Positions 49,164 through 59,815 of a stretch of DNA of 64,000 bases are shown here, one piece after another. The stretch covers positions 49,349,620 through 49,413,619 of the forward strand of contig NC_034411.1 in assembly GCF_002078875.1 (NCBI RefSeq). The letters are read 5' to 3'. Numbering within the stretch: position 1 is the first letter of the stretch; the number at the start of each line of letters is the position of its first letter. Both the position numbers and the translations under genes were made by a program. This DNA is from Numida meleagris (taxonomy: Eukaryota > Chordata > Aves > Galliformes > Numididae). The notes under the pieces are model-generated. The model worked only from the letters and a program-made list of their open reading frames with translations, had not been told where the DNA came from and did no database searches.

Positions 49164-50620
49164 CATTTGGCTAGCAATTGTTCTTCAACTGCAATTGCAA
49201 GCATACACTTTCTAGTGGACTGATTTATGTTTTAGTCACAATGAAAGATGCTGTCTTTAGACATCTATTTTTATAATAATACCTGTACAAAGAACTAAGT
49301 GCCTGGAGCTGAACAAAAATGTAAGTTTAAAAAGTAACTGGTATGTTGGCCAAATATTTTAGTGAAGGTTTGGATGTGAATGAATGTTAAACAAAACCTA
49401 GTTACGCAATATTTGATCTGTGAGAGCTTAGAAATTTTAGAGTTTGGGGAATCAACACTACTATATTTGAATGATTAAAAATATAAGAGGCTGCTTAAAG
49501 GTGAAAATAACAGGAGCTTGTAGTAAAAAAAAGATGAAAGCAAATCAGCTAAACTGTGAATGGATAGTTTTGACCTTTTGATCTGACAAAACAATCACTG
49601 CAAAGCTGTTGATTTTATAATTGCAAAGAAGATGGGAAAACTCAAGTAAAATGGAGAGAATGCTTTAAATGGCATACATTATTACATTTCCTATCAGTTC
49701 AGCCACAGCTGTGCTTTGTTAAAGATTGTAATTATTTACTCTGAATTATAAGAAAAAGTCAATTTTATGGCCAGTCCTGGCTTGAAGAATAGGATAAAAA
49801 GGTAATTACTTAAGGCTGCAGGCTGGGGCAACATCCTGCATGCCTTCCAGTGCTTGAAGAGATGACGTGAATTCTTCCAAAATGAAGTATCACACTCAGT
49901 TCCTGTTGTTGTTGTAGCTGAGTGAAGTACTGAACCGTATAGGAGGATCTACTGTATGGAAGGGAAAGAACTGACTTCCCCTCTGCAGAAGTATCAGCTA
50001 ACTTTATCTTCTTTCCTATTCGCAGTAGCAGAAAAAGGGAGAGACCTGCTCACCTTTATCCATACTTCTCTGTCCACTTCGCTCCCTTAGAAAGGCAGGA
50101 AATGTTACTGAGCCTGTCTTTCACCTGCCTATTTCTTTACTGGAGGCCATGGAAAGTTAAATAAGAAATGCTATTTCATGAAATACTGATAGAGATAGTG
50201 CAATGAGTCTAATAGTCCCAAAGAGGTTTACAACCTCTTCTGTTTCATGTAAGTTCCCTTTCCCACCCATCTTTCAAGTTGCAGCAGAGGTGTCTATGGT
50301 GGGAGTCTGAGAACTCAGTCTAAAGAAAAGCTAAGCTGACTGAAGGGATTATTTTACTATCCAAGGCTTGTTAAAACATCTTTTTCTTTTTCTCTTTCTT
50401 CTGCGCCATTTGATTTACCTTTGCTAATCTCTTTTTTACTTCATATCATGCAAATTACAGGGGCACTAAAGAGTTTTAAAGATAGAAGAGTCCTGAGCTA
50501 TAAATAACATATCTGTTTGAAAATAATTCAGTAATGTCAGCACTTATTACCGTAAGCCTGTAACATTTATTAAGAGCCCAAGAGATAGTGAGATCAGCAT
50601 CAGAGAAACTCAAATTTGGG

Positions 50621-50622
<2 letters not shown>

Positions 50623-50650
<28 letters not shown>
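50623..50650. repeat. T28 homopolymer run
   Basis: Twenty-eight T in a row, followed by AC and T7. No retroposon body is recognisable on the minus strand, where this would be a poly-A tail. Confidence 0.85.
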
Positions 50651-50656
<6 letters not shown>

Positions 50657-53650
50657 TTTGTGTTAGCAATCACAAGTCTATACTGATCTGTGATTTTTTT
50701 TTATGGTGATGTACCATTGTAGTGTCTCTTATCAAGCAATAAGTTTATTTAAACTCAGTCACAAATGTCCTTTCCTCTTTGGGTGCCATCAGCCTGGATG
50801 CTGCAAAACAGGTTTACCACCTCAATGAATATAACATGTCCGTAGTTAAGCAACTCTCAGCTCCTACAGATTGGACCTAAGGAGGAAAAAATACCAAAGC
50901 ACAATAGGGTTATTAAGGGCTCAATATTGCACCATCTATCTCTATTGCTCAGCCTCAGGCAAAATGAAATGGTGAAAAAATAAATCAAACACAGATATTT
51001 CCACCACTACCTACTGCACAGGATAGCCATTTTTTTGATCCATCTGCAACCAGTGCATCAATGCCTGTAACAAGCCCACCACAAATGTATAAGCTGGCCT
51101 TAAATCAACTCTCAGCTCTTCATAGAGACCTCTGTCTGTAAATCACCAAAACCTGTCTCTGCTTGATATATGTCAATAGCTCAAACCCTTAGAGCTTTTA
51201 CCTTCTGTTTCCACCACTTCTGCAATCACCTTCATAGCAAAATCCTGTGCTTTCGTCTTGCTTAACACAGCTTGAACACTTTCATTTCTGTAGCAACTGG
51301 TACGTTCACCTCACCTTTGAAAGGTCTCTATTTTTAACTAGGCACAAACACAGCTAAGGTTGTAGAGCATCCTTTCACAGAGGCAAAAAGTCCAGCTGTG
51401 ACAATCGACATACTGATTTACCTCTCCTTTGGTGTCTCTAGTTTGGCTGCTGCCTTGCACAAGCTTCCCTCGCTTTGTCCTGTATTTGGAAAAGAGAATT
51501 TTGAAATAAATTGTCTTCACTTGTTATCCTAAGTCCTTTTCTTTTATGGAGAATATCATATTTGTTTCACTTATCCCTCTGGTCTTTTTGCTTGCCTGTT
51601 TAGATTTTTTTGTTTGTCACTTTCTTCAGCTTTTAAGGAAAAGCTTTTCTTAAAAGCTAAAATGAAGTTACCTGAAATGACTTCCATTGGAAGCATTTGT
51701 TTCTACCCTTGAGTGATTTTCCATTCCATCACAAAGCAATCCTGTATACTGCAATTAATACTGACAAGTTAATAAATCTTAGCTGAGCTTTTTTATTTTA
51801 TAGCTTTTTGCTGTTATTGTTTTTTTTCTTTCATATATATTTCGTATAGGGAGTCCAAAGCCACTATGAAAGTTCACCTCAGAAGTACCTTGCACAAAGT
51901 CTTCAAAATCAGTGAGAAACTGTTTTGCAGAATTATATGTTTTCCTATGAGAAATTTTTTCTTTGTTTTTCCACAATCAGTCAATAACTTTGGATGAGAT
52001 TTCACCTATATAATATTAGGATAGCAACTTAAGAACAGATAAAATTGAATGTTTCACATGGCCTACATTTTACAACTTTCCATACTTTACATTTGAATCT
52101 TGAAATCAAGCTAGTTTTGGAGGATTTGGTATTTTACCACTTCTACTTGTATCTTTTGAAAAGTACAGGTTTTCAAAATCCAATTTAAAAATACTGAATG
52201 TAAATCTAAGTTAAAATATGCGTTTTATTAGGGAAGAATATCTGTTCTTTTGGGAGGAAAAAAAGAGTTGCTGATGAAATGTACATACCATACAATCTAG
52301 CATAGTCATACATTGCCAGAAAAGTAAGTAGATATTTCCTGGGTAAATTCAAGATAAAATGGTATTTTAAAAATATTTTGTAAACAATGTATGGTGAATA
52401 TTTAAAAGCTACTGCTGCTTTGATCCTGCCTGGAAGACCACCATACATGGAGGAGCAGGTGATACACACAGGAGTTAACCTGAGTACACTCAGAACTGCA
52501 CTGCGCTGCACATGCAGTGTGGCTTTTGCCCCTGTACTGCTGTGCAACAATCTCTTGGCTGCACAATCAGCCCCACTGACACATTGTAGTAATAGAGCCC
52601 ACAGCCAGCTAAGTACTGGCAAATGCAACACCTATTTGTTCTTGCTTTCAACTAAAAGTGCAACAAGAATTTCTCATGGGAACATCCATTTTGTGTGCCA
52701 GTAGAAATGATGAACAGGGTTTTTCTCTTGCAAGAAAATTCTCAAGAAGCTCAAATTACAAAAATTGTGTCATTCTTTCCAAGGCCAGGGCCTGCATGGC
52801 TTGCTGCACATGATCTGAGGCTCATTCCAAGCCACACAACTAGGAGTTCCCAGCATCTAAAGTGATGTAAGACTATCTTTACTACTCTTTTTTTGCTTTA
52901 CAGAGTTGTCTCTAATAAATAGTATTTTAAAGGATTCTTTAAAGAGCCCAAGTGCCCTTTTTACTAGGATTATAACAGACAACCATTTCCTAGTGCAAAA
53001 CAACTACTTAGTTAAAACGATTATTTGGAAACAGCGGGACTATCTAAACTGCAAATGAAAATCAGTTTTTCTCATAACAGCCTAATTTCTATTTTCCTCT
53101 TCTACGTTTAGTGAAAATGCAAGTACCACTGTTTGAATAAAGGGTTGATGCCCAGCATGTGTGCAGCTATTGATGAAGTTCAGATTGGCGATGAAATGTA
53201 TTTTCCCTGTCCTCTCCCCAGGAGAACTTTCAAGAGGCATTCAGAAAATTGGCTTAAACAACCTGCTCCTTCCCGTTTCAAGAACCATTTTTAATGTAGT
53301 CAAATACATGCAAATTACTCACAAAAATATTCTTCTTTAATCTTATGCATTCTAGACATTTAGTACAAACTGCCTCTGTAGCAATTACATGTACCTATTA
53401 CAGAATGTGATGCTATCTTTAAGTCATCTCAGTACTAACCCAAGATCTCAAATTGACAACCCTTATGTAAAGTTGAAATGATTCTCTGATTACTCAATTA
53501 AGTGACCATCAGACAAGTAAATGTTTGGACTTACATTGTTCTTCCTTTGGCAGTTGTCTATATGCATTCCCATTATTATAAATGTGCTACCAATGTCATG
53601 TTTACTACAGAGAAAATATACCATCTGCAACCGCAGAGACTATAATTGCT

Positions 53651-54368
53651 GATAGAATAATAGATTTATAGAAAAGTTTGAGTTATAAGGGATCTTAAAG
53701 GTTTTCTAGTTCCAACCCACCTGCTGTGGGCAGGAACAACTTCCATTAGACCCAGCAGTCCAAAGCCCCGTCCAATCTGGCATACTTTGAACACATCTAG
53801 GGATGGGGCATCCACAGCTTCTCAGGGCAACATGTTCCTGTGCCTCACCACTCTCAAGTGAAGAATTTCTTCGTAATACCTAAACTAATCTTACCTTCTT
53901 TCAGTTTAAATCATTACCCCTTTTTCTATCACTACACTTACTGATAAAAATCCCTCTCCAGCTTTCTTGTAGGTCCTTTTTTATGTACTGGAATGCTGCA
54001 CTGATGTCTCTCAGGAGCATTTTCTTCTCCAGGTTGAACAACCCAACTCCCTGAGCTTGTCTTCATAGAAGAAGTATTCCACCCTTGTGGCCCTTCTCTG
54101 GACTCTCTCCAATAGATTCACATCTCCCCTGTGCTGGGGGCCCCAGAGCTGAATGCAGTAGTGCAGGTAGGGTTTCATGAGAAAGGAGTAGAGAGGGAGA
54201 ATCACATCCCCTGATCTGCCGGTCACAGTTTGTTTGCTGCAGCCCAGGATAAGTTTTGTTTTCTGGGCTGCAAACACACATTGCCAACTCGTTGAGTTTT
54301 TCATCAACCAGCATAACCAAGTCTTTCTCCTCAGGGCTGCTTTCAATCCATTCTTCATCCAGCCTATT
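53651..54368 (-). mobile_element. CR1 LINE with 3' tail (minus strand)
   Basis: The 3' tail is at the left, read on the plus strand as a worn AATCATAGAATCATAG. It is followed by the GTTCCAACCCACCTGCTG-like and GGGATGGGGCATCCACAG-like 3' UTR blocks. ORF2 C-terminal residues on the minus strand over 54011-54358 include QCVFAAQKTKLILGCSKQ, VILPLYSFLMKPYLHYCIQLWGP, NLLERVQRRAT and KLRELG. Frameshifts and substitutions are common, so it is of intermediate to old age. It is 5'-truncated at about 54368 in the 'ESS' leader region. Another CR1 starts 270 bases to the right in the same orientation. Confidence 0.93.
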
Positions 54369-54637
54369 TTTGAGTTTGGAATTATTCAGACACTAGTCTG
54401 CATTTAAGTGAATTAATCATGTATCAATACTTCAGAAACCAATAGCTTCATTTTCCTTTTTCATCTCCTTTTAGGAACTATGGTGCTGACACACAAAGTC
54501 ATGTGACTGTCCAAACTGAGACTGTGCAGCAGCAGTAGTCTGCACTGGGTTTTAATCAATGTAAACTTGCTAATAATCTTTCAACATTTTCCCTGAGAGA
54601 TCATTACTTCCTATAATCACATATACAATACAATTAC
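54369..54637. other. Short spacer between two CR1 copies
   Basis: About 270 bases, no feature seen. Confidence 0.5.
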
Positions 54638-55540
54638 CAGGAAGGGCAGGGCCCCTAGAGATCATTCATTTCATTCCCTCTACACAAACCACAGTCACCT
54701 ACAACAGGATATTCAATCCAGCTATGAACATCTCCACAGAAGGAAACTCCACACCTTCTCTGGGTAACGTGTTTCAGTGTTCAACTACCATCCCAGTAAA
54801 TAAATATTTCTTTATGTTTAAACACAACTGCCTGTGTTTCAGGAAAGGTATTCATGCACATTGATAAGAGCTTCCTGAGCCTGTTCTTCTCCTCTACAGG
54901 TTGAACACTCTTAGATCTCTCAGCATCTCCTCACATACAATCCCTTGACCATCTCTGTTGTCCTTTCCTGGACTCCAGCATGTCCATATCTCCCTCATAT
55001 TGGGGAGCTCAGAACTGGATGCAGCACACCAGAGGTGTCTCACCAGTGTTGAGCAAAGAAGGGTCACCTTCCTTTACCCAATGGCAAACCTTTCTTAACA
55101 CAGAACAGATTGCTGTTGGCCTTCTTTACTGCAAGGACATTTTGTTGGTTCATGGTCAGCTTCATTTTTGCCAGGATCCCAATGGCCTTCTATGCCAAGC
55201 TGCTTTCTAGTCAATTGGTCACTTGATTCTTCTTCCTCACCATGCAGTTTGTAGCATATACCCACCACAATATCACTTAAATTAATATGCCCTCTAATCA
55301 TGACCCATAAGTTCTCAGCTAGCTTATCTTCTGTCCCAAGACACTGCTCTGTGCATTTCCACTGCTTTCTCACAAACAAGGTGGCTCCTTTCCTTGCCAT
55401 TCCAGATGGTACTTCCTAAAGAGTCAGTATCCAACCATTGCATCCCACCATACATCTATAATGCCAGTGAGATCATAGGGCTGTAACTGTTTGTGTGCAT
55501 TAGTGGACACACACTTCAGAGGCATCCAGTTTTGCCAATA
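54638..55540 (-). mobile_element. CR1 LINE with central deletion, keeping endonuclease start and 3' end (minus strand)
   Basis: From the left, the plus strand shows the reverse complement of the 3' UTR (GGGCCCCTAGAGATCATT) and of decayed ORF2 C-terminal sequence to about 55205. From about 55210 to 55535 the minus strand instead reads the N-terminal endonuclease region. In one frame it gives PLKCVSTNAH, then YDLTGIIDVWWDAMVGY with LFRK, then (new frame, 55095-55400) GATLFVRKQWKCTEQCLG, LWVMIRGHINLSDIVVGICYK. The order endonuclease-then-3' end is correct for one element, so about 2 kb of ORF2 (rest of the endonuclease and the RT core) is missing between them. Old copy with stops. Confidence 0.85.
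55210..55540 (-). pseudogene. CR1 ORF2 endonuclease fragment
   Basis: N-terminal APE-type endonuclease remnant of CR1 ORF2. It carries the LKCVSTNAH block (family norm close to LKCLYTNARS), and YDLTGIIDVWWD, in which the usual E of the ITETWWD motif appears as D. It also has a variant of GYRLFRK and the LWVMIRGHINLSDIVVGICYK block. A stop replaces the R of GYRLFRK, and a frameshift separates the two halves. About 15 residues after TNAH are missing. It is not functional. Confidence 0.75.
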
Positions 55541-56009
55541 TCTCAGAAAATAATATGCAAATGTCTCATTTGTCTCAGCTAGAGAAGAGAATACTTGCAA
55601 TTATATTTCCACTATTGAGAAATTACCTGATACGTCTTCCTGACAAACTCATCAGGTAACAACACTTGAGGTGACAGAGTCTATTTAATATCATGTGTTA
55701 GAGGATGTGACTCAACACTCAATGCTAGACTATAACACATAGCCTTATTGCATTGGCTTTGTTACATACGTAATTAACCAAAATAAAGAATTCTTGAATT
55801 TTGCAGAGTAGAGCATTTCTCTTATTAAATAGGATTTTGTCAGGCAATGAAAAGGGCAATTCAATAAAAACACAGGATAAAATACATGAAAATCTATAAC
55901 CTTGGCTCAGCAATCTATGAAGAAAAACAACAAACAGCAATAGAGCACATGGAAATGCTTGCTGCAAGAGAACGATGAGGGCCATCTAAGGCCAGTTTCA
56001 AACTCAAAA
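55541..56009. other. Non-coding spacer
   Basis: AT-rich, no recognised element. An 86-codon minus-strand run (55725-55985) is hydrophobic and unrecognised. Confidence 0.5.
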
Positions 56010-56130
56010 CAGAAGTATTTTCCATTCTGCCCAGTCAGCCCAGGTTTTGTCTAGCCAAATCTTGAAATATTTCAAGCATGGAAAACAAACAACCTCTAAA
56101 CTGGCAGTTTGTGGCCCATGTCCTTCTTAT
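56010..56130 (-). mobile_element. Probable CR1 3' UTR remnant (minus strand)
   Basis: The plus strand reads like the reverse complement of an old CR1 3' UTR: TGCCCAGTCAGCCCAGG, then CTAGCCAAATCTTGAAATAT, a GGA-rich block and AACAACCTCT. It then jumps to CAGTTTGTGGCCCATGTCC, which fits the HKLKYRK-like codons. There is no terminal tail. It is short and worn, hence the moderate confidence. Confidence 0.45.
56061..56076. repeat. 16-bp perfect palindrome
   Basis: CTTGAAATATTTCAAG equals its own reverse complement. It lies inside the probable CR1 remnant and probably arose by mutation there. Confidence 0.7.
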
Positions 56131-56135
56131 ATTAT

Positions 56136-56311
56136 TGGCACTGGAACAGGCTGCCCAGGGAGGTTGTGGAGTCTCCTCTTCTGGAGATGCTCATAACCTT
56201 CCTGGATGCTCTCCTATGCAACCTACTTCAGGGAACCTGCTTTAGCAGAGGGGTTGGACTGGATGATCTCCAGAATTCCCTTAAAATCTCTAAAATTCTG
56301 TGATTCTGTGA
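56136..56311 (+). mobile_element. CR1 LINE 3' end (plus strand)
   Basis: The reading frame HWNRLPREVVESPLLEMLITFLDALLCNLL at about 56130-56230 is the very end of CR1 ORF2. It is followed by the TTGGACTGGATGATCTCCAG 3' UTR block and a GATTCTGTGATTCTGTGAGA tail at about 56295-56311. Only about 175 bases of the element are present. It abuts a minus-strand CR1 piece. Confidence 0.93.
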
Positions 56312-57712
56312 GATAGTTTTAAGTTCAAGTCTTCTCTGGCCCTACAATAAAACTTCTGAAGTCTCACTTTTTACGAGTGTAAACGTGAGCAACTGAAGAA
56401 GTAGAATTCGCTTTAAGCAAAAGCAAATAATAATAATGTAATATAGTCAAATGTCAGCAGATCAAATTTTAAAGGAAGAGAATGAGTCTTAGAGAAGACC
56501 ATAGTGCTACAGAGAATGAAAAAGCTTTCAAAAGTAGCTGAGATATACATCTGAAAATGATAATGAAATTTCTGAAGGAGAAAGCATATGACCTAATTAT
56601 GAAGCAACAAACAAACCTGAAAAATCACATGAAAGCACTTGAATATGATAAAATGCTTATGAAGATTACAGATTGCATAGTTATAACTGGAGTGCTTTAC
56701 ATGAAGGAAAATGCTCAAATGTAAATACATCAAATATAAATGGGCTCAGGAGCACCAAAGAGCATCACTGTCTATCACTGCCACAATAAATAAATAAATA
56801 CAATTTAAAAGCAGTTAGAAGTTGTAAATCTGAGTTTGCTTCATGAAAGTCTGTTTGTTTGCTTCGTAACTGCCTCCTCACTGACCCACTGGGGCCTTCT
56901 ACATCTGGATGCATAAACTGGAGGATAAACTTTCAAGCTAAAGAATACATGTATATATACCCTTAAAGAGAAAGGGGAAAAGGTTGTAACATTCATCAGT
57001 GGCCTACACACATACATTTTTAATTATAATATATCTTCTGAATGACTTAAAAATAAGGAATGATCCTCTCCCCCTTCACATTTTAAAATTTTATTATTGT
57101 GAATATATTACGATGTTCTTGCATCTGTAAAGCTGATTTATCAAAATGTCTCTATTCCATAAATAAAAGGAGAGCAGGCAGCAGGTTTCATGTTGTCAGC
57201 AGTATACATAGACATAAATTGCATTTTCTCATAAACAAGTAGTAGGAAGGTGATCTATCCCTGTCTGAAGGAAGTGCCTCCCCAGCTGTGATTTGTGAGA
57301 CTATATTGCTAGTGAGAATATTTTAAAGGAGATTTTGGTCTCAGATAGTGCATAGATTCATCTATCTAAAGAAATATAAGCACAACAAGTAATTCTAGTT
57401 GCCTGTTTTTTAGTATGGAATCCTCAAGCCTAAAGCAATGATTGATTGAATTATTTACTAGTGCTAAGAACTCAGCTGGGAGGCTAATAAGAAGTCCTAG
57501 ATTCTAAATCTTCTTTTACAAACTTTATATATTACAGATTTCCTCCAGAGCATTTTACTTACACATCTTTGGAGTAACAAGCACCCAGTCAACTGTAACA
57601 GCCTGGAAAGTCACAACTTAGTAATTCTTCTTTTCCGTCACTCAGTGATCTTTTGCAATCTTCTTCCCCAATACAAATATTTCAACAGGAAGGGTAGCTT
57701 GTTGGGGTTTTT

Positions 57713-57729
57713 GTTTGTTTGTTTGTTTT
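57713..57729. repeat. (GTTT)n microsatellite
   Basis: Four consecutive GTTT-like units. Short simple repeat. Confidence 0.6.
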
Positions 57730-59477
57730 GCCTGAAAATAAAATGCTTTCATTTTCATCTGAAAACTCAGTGTTCAAATTCTCAAAAAAGAAATCAAATA
57801 TGTATAGAAGGAGAGGTAGAAAAAAACCTCTCCAAGACCCATCATCCCTGGAAAATTCCTAAGGGATTCTTTAACCTATAAAAATAAAGTGCATCAAGGC
57901 AATGATGCTGTGATTTACAGACCTGAGGGAAAAGTGGAAGATGACACCTTGATTAATGTTCCTTCTCCTCAGTCATGTTACTTGAAACCTTAAGAGATGA
58001 TACATAAGGAAATATCTTATATGGATGTTATGATCCACTTTCAGCCCAGGAACAGGATTTGCAATTTTTCCAGTACTTTCTCTTAGTTCTGGAGGAAAGC
58101 CTTCACAGAAAAGGAAAAAAAAAAAATCAGAGCTTCAAAGTACAGGGTAAGGGGGCAGAAAGTTGCTATTAATAGAAGAAAATTACAAAATATATAAACC
58201 CTTGCTTTTGGAAGCTTCAGATGCAAAGTCTGTATCGGGAAGATGGGACACAAAATTACATTGACTAGTACTACCACCATTTCTATAACAGCAACTGATA
58301 GTCAAAGACTTTGCAATTATCTCTATGTCCTGAAGAACCAGAATTCTAAGGGAGTTATTCAATTACCTAAATACAAGCATTTATTGTTATTTAGATGACC
58401 TAGCTATCCAAGATAGCTGCAAGTACTATTATAAACAAAAGCTTCGGAAGAAACTCCTGCAGAGGCAGTGGAAGCCAGGTAGGATATGCTTGTGTTTCTA
58501 AAATAACACCTGGTTCTTCTGCTTAGGCAGCAAAATCCACCCTACTCTTCTCCCCCAACTCCTACCCAGCCTCAAGGTGTCTTTCTGTGTTTACTTAAAG
58601 CTGAATCCTTTGGAAAATATACTCTTTGTCTTAACTTAGATTGCATTTTCAGACCAGCTATCAAAAGGAATGAGGTTCATGTAGTAACATTTTTAATGTG
58701 TCTTTATATGAACACGTACATCACTGTCTATACGCATTTTCCATTTAACAGCTTTTGAACAATTTCAGCCAAACTGACAGATGAACAGTGGCTTCAGAGG
58801 CATTAACAATCTACAAGGGTCATGAAAGTAAGATAGACAAATGACTCTATTAGTGCCCTGACAAGAAAAAGAGTGGTATCAATTTTATTACAGATGCTGA
58901 AGAGCCATACAACAGAGAACTAATATGAGCACTCCAGCAGAAAGAAAAACTTCATCTGAAGTTAGATGCTCTACAAACATTAAAAAGCCCATCCACAGGA
59001 AGCCAAGCTTCATCAGTTTCACAGCTCACAGAGTTATCCCAGTTGTTATCACACTTCCACAGCCATTTTTAATAGCATGTGCCTCTCGAGCAGCATGGAA
59101 GTTGGACATAGTGTAAGAAACTAGAAAGTTGAAAGACCATAAACCAAACACAAAACCAAGGGTCTGCAGGGGTAGAGAATAACTCATGTTTTCATTCTTA
59201 CATTTTCAGGGTGCAAATCTGAAATATCAATAATGAAAGAAAATGTGAGAAAACACATGGCATTATGTTTCTATTTAAGCTGAGAGAAATTTTCATAAGT
59301 AATCGTAGATATCCCATGAAAGTAATATTAAATAGCTTAGTATTTGACTCATCTAACATCTTATGGAGGCAATTCTGGTTTGTTCAACTGTTTCTCCCAT
59401 ACTTGCTTTATTAGCTACTGCCAATCTTTTCCTTGCTTAACAGAATAACTTGACACTTTAAATCAATTTTGTAAGTG

Positions 59478-59492
59478 AAAAAAAAAAAAAAA
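59478..59492. repeat. A15 homopolymer run
   Basis: Fifteen A residues about 60 bases before LTR copy C. No retroposon upstream of it is recognisable. Confidence 0.7.
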
Positions 59493-59553
59493 GATCCCAT
59501 ACTGTCTCTGCTGGTTTTGGCTTGTTTTTATTCCTACATAGTTGTATGGGAAC

Positions 59554-59815
59554 TGTTAGGTCATGGACTGAACCAGTAATTGAGCGCTTGGTGAAGGGGC
59601 ATAACCAGATCAGGAGGCAGAGGTGGAAGCTGTGCAACAAGAAGGGGTGGACCCAGGGCCCTCTCCTCCCCAGCCTCATTGAAGACCTGGCAGCCACAGA
59701 TGTGCCTGTACTTGGAGACTGTCTCCTTTGGAGTGTTTGGTAAGCACTAATCCTTGGAAAGGGGTAAGCAATTCCTTCTTTATTACTGGACTGTGACAGA
59801 TATGTTTCTTGAGTG
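59554..59815 (+). mobile_element. LTR-like element, family copy C (plus strand)
   Basis: The start, TGTTAGGTCATGGACTGAAC, matches the minus-strand start of copy B (GTCATGGCCTGAACC). The following TAATTGAGCGCTTGGTG, GAAGGGGTGGACCCAGG, CCTCATTGAAGACCTGGCAG, TTGGAGACTGTCTCC and CCTTGGAAAGGGGTAAGCAA blocks line up in the same order. The TATA-like CATTTAAGGG of copies A and B is here CATTGAAGAC, so the promoter motif is lost. It is the most decayed of the three, and the right end may reach further than 59815. Confidence 0.55.

Larger units (their letters stand above)
42323..53650. other. Long AT-rich non-coding stretch (11 kb)
   Basis: The largest repeat-poor part of the window. The longest non-repeat reading frame is 158 codons at 47014-47490 (plus), rich in Lys, Ser and Asn, with no recognisable domain and an antisense run over it. 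A 141-codon minus-strand run (52206-52631) is also unrecognised. Simple repeats: a purine tract at 42389-42419, GATA/CAGA-like at 45270-45318, (AG)6 at 45641-45653, CAAA-rich at 46328-46388, a 26-bp imperfect duplication at 49112-49163 and T28 at 50623-50650. No exon or RNA gene is supported. Confidence 0.5.
56312..59553. other. AT-rich non-coding stretch
   Basis: No gene recognised. Simple repeats: (ATAA)4 at 56785-56800, GTTT-rich at 57713-57729 and A15 at 59478-59492. Confidence 0.5.

Noticed and set aside
52206..52631. Overlapping 141-codon minus and 105-codon plus frames
   Set aside because: Two overlapping opposite frames with no recognisable protein; most likely chance in a less AT-rich patch.
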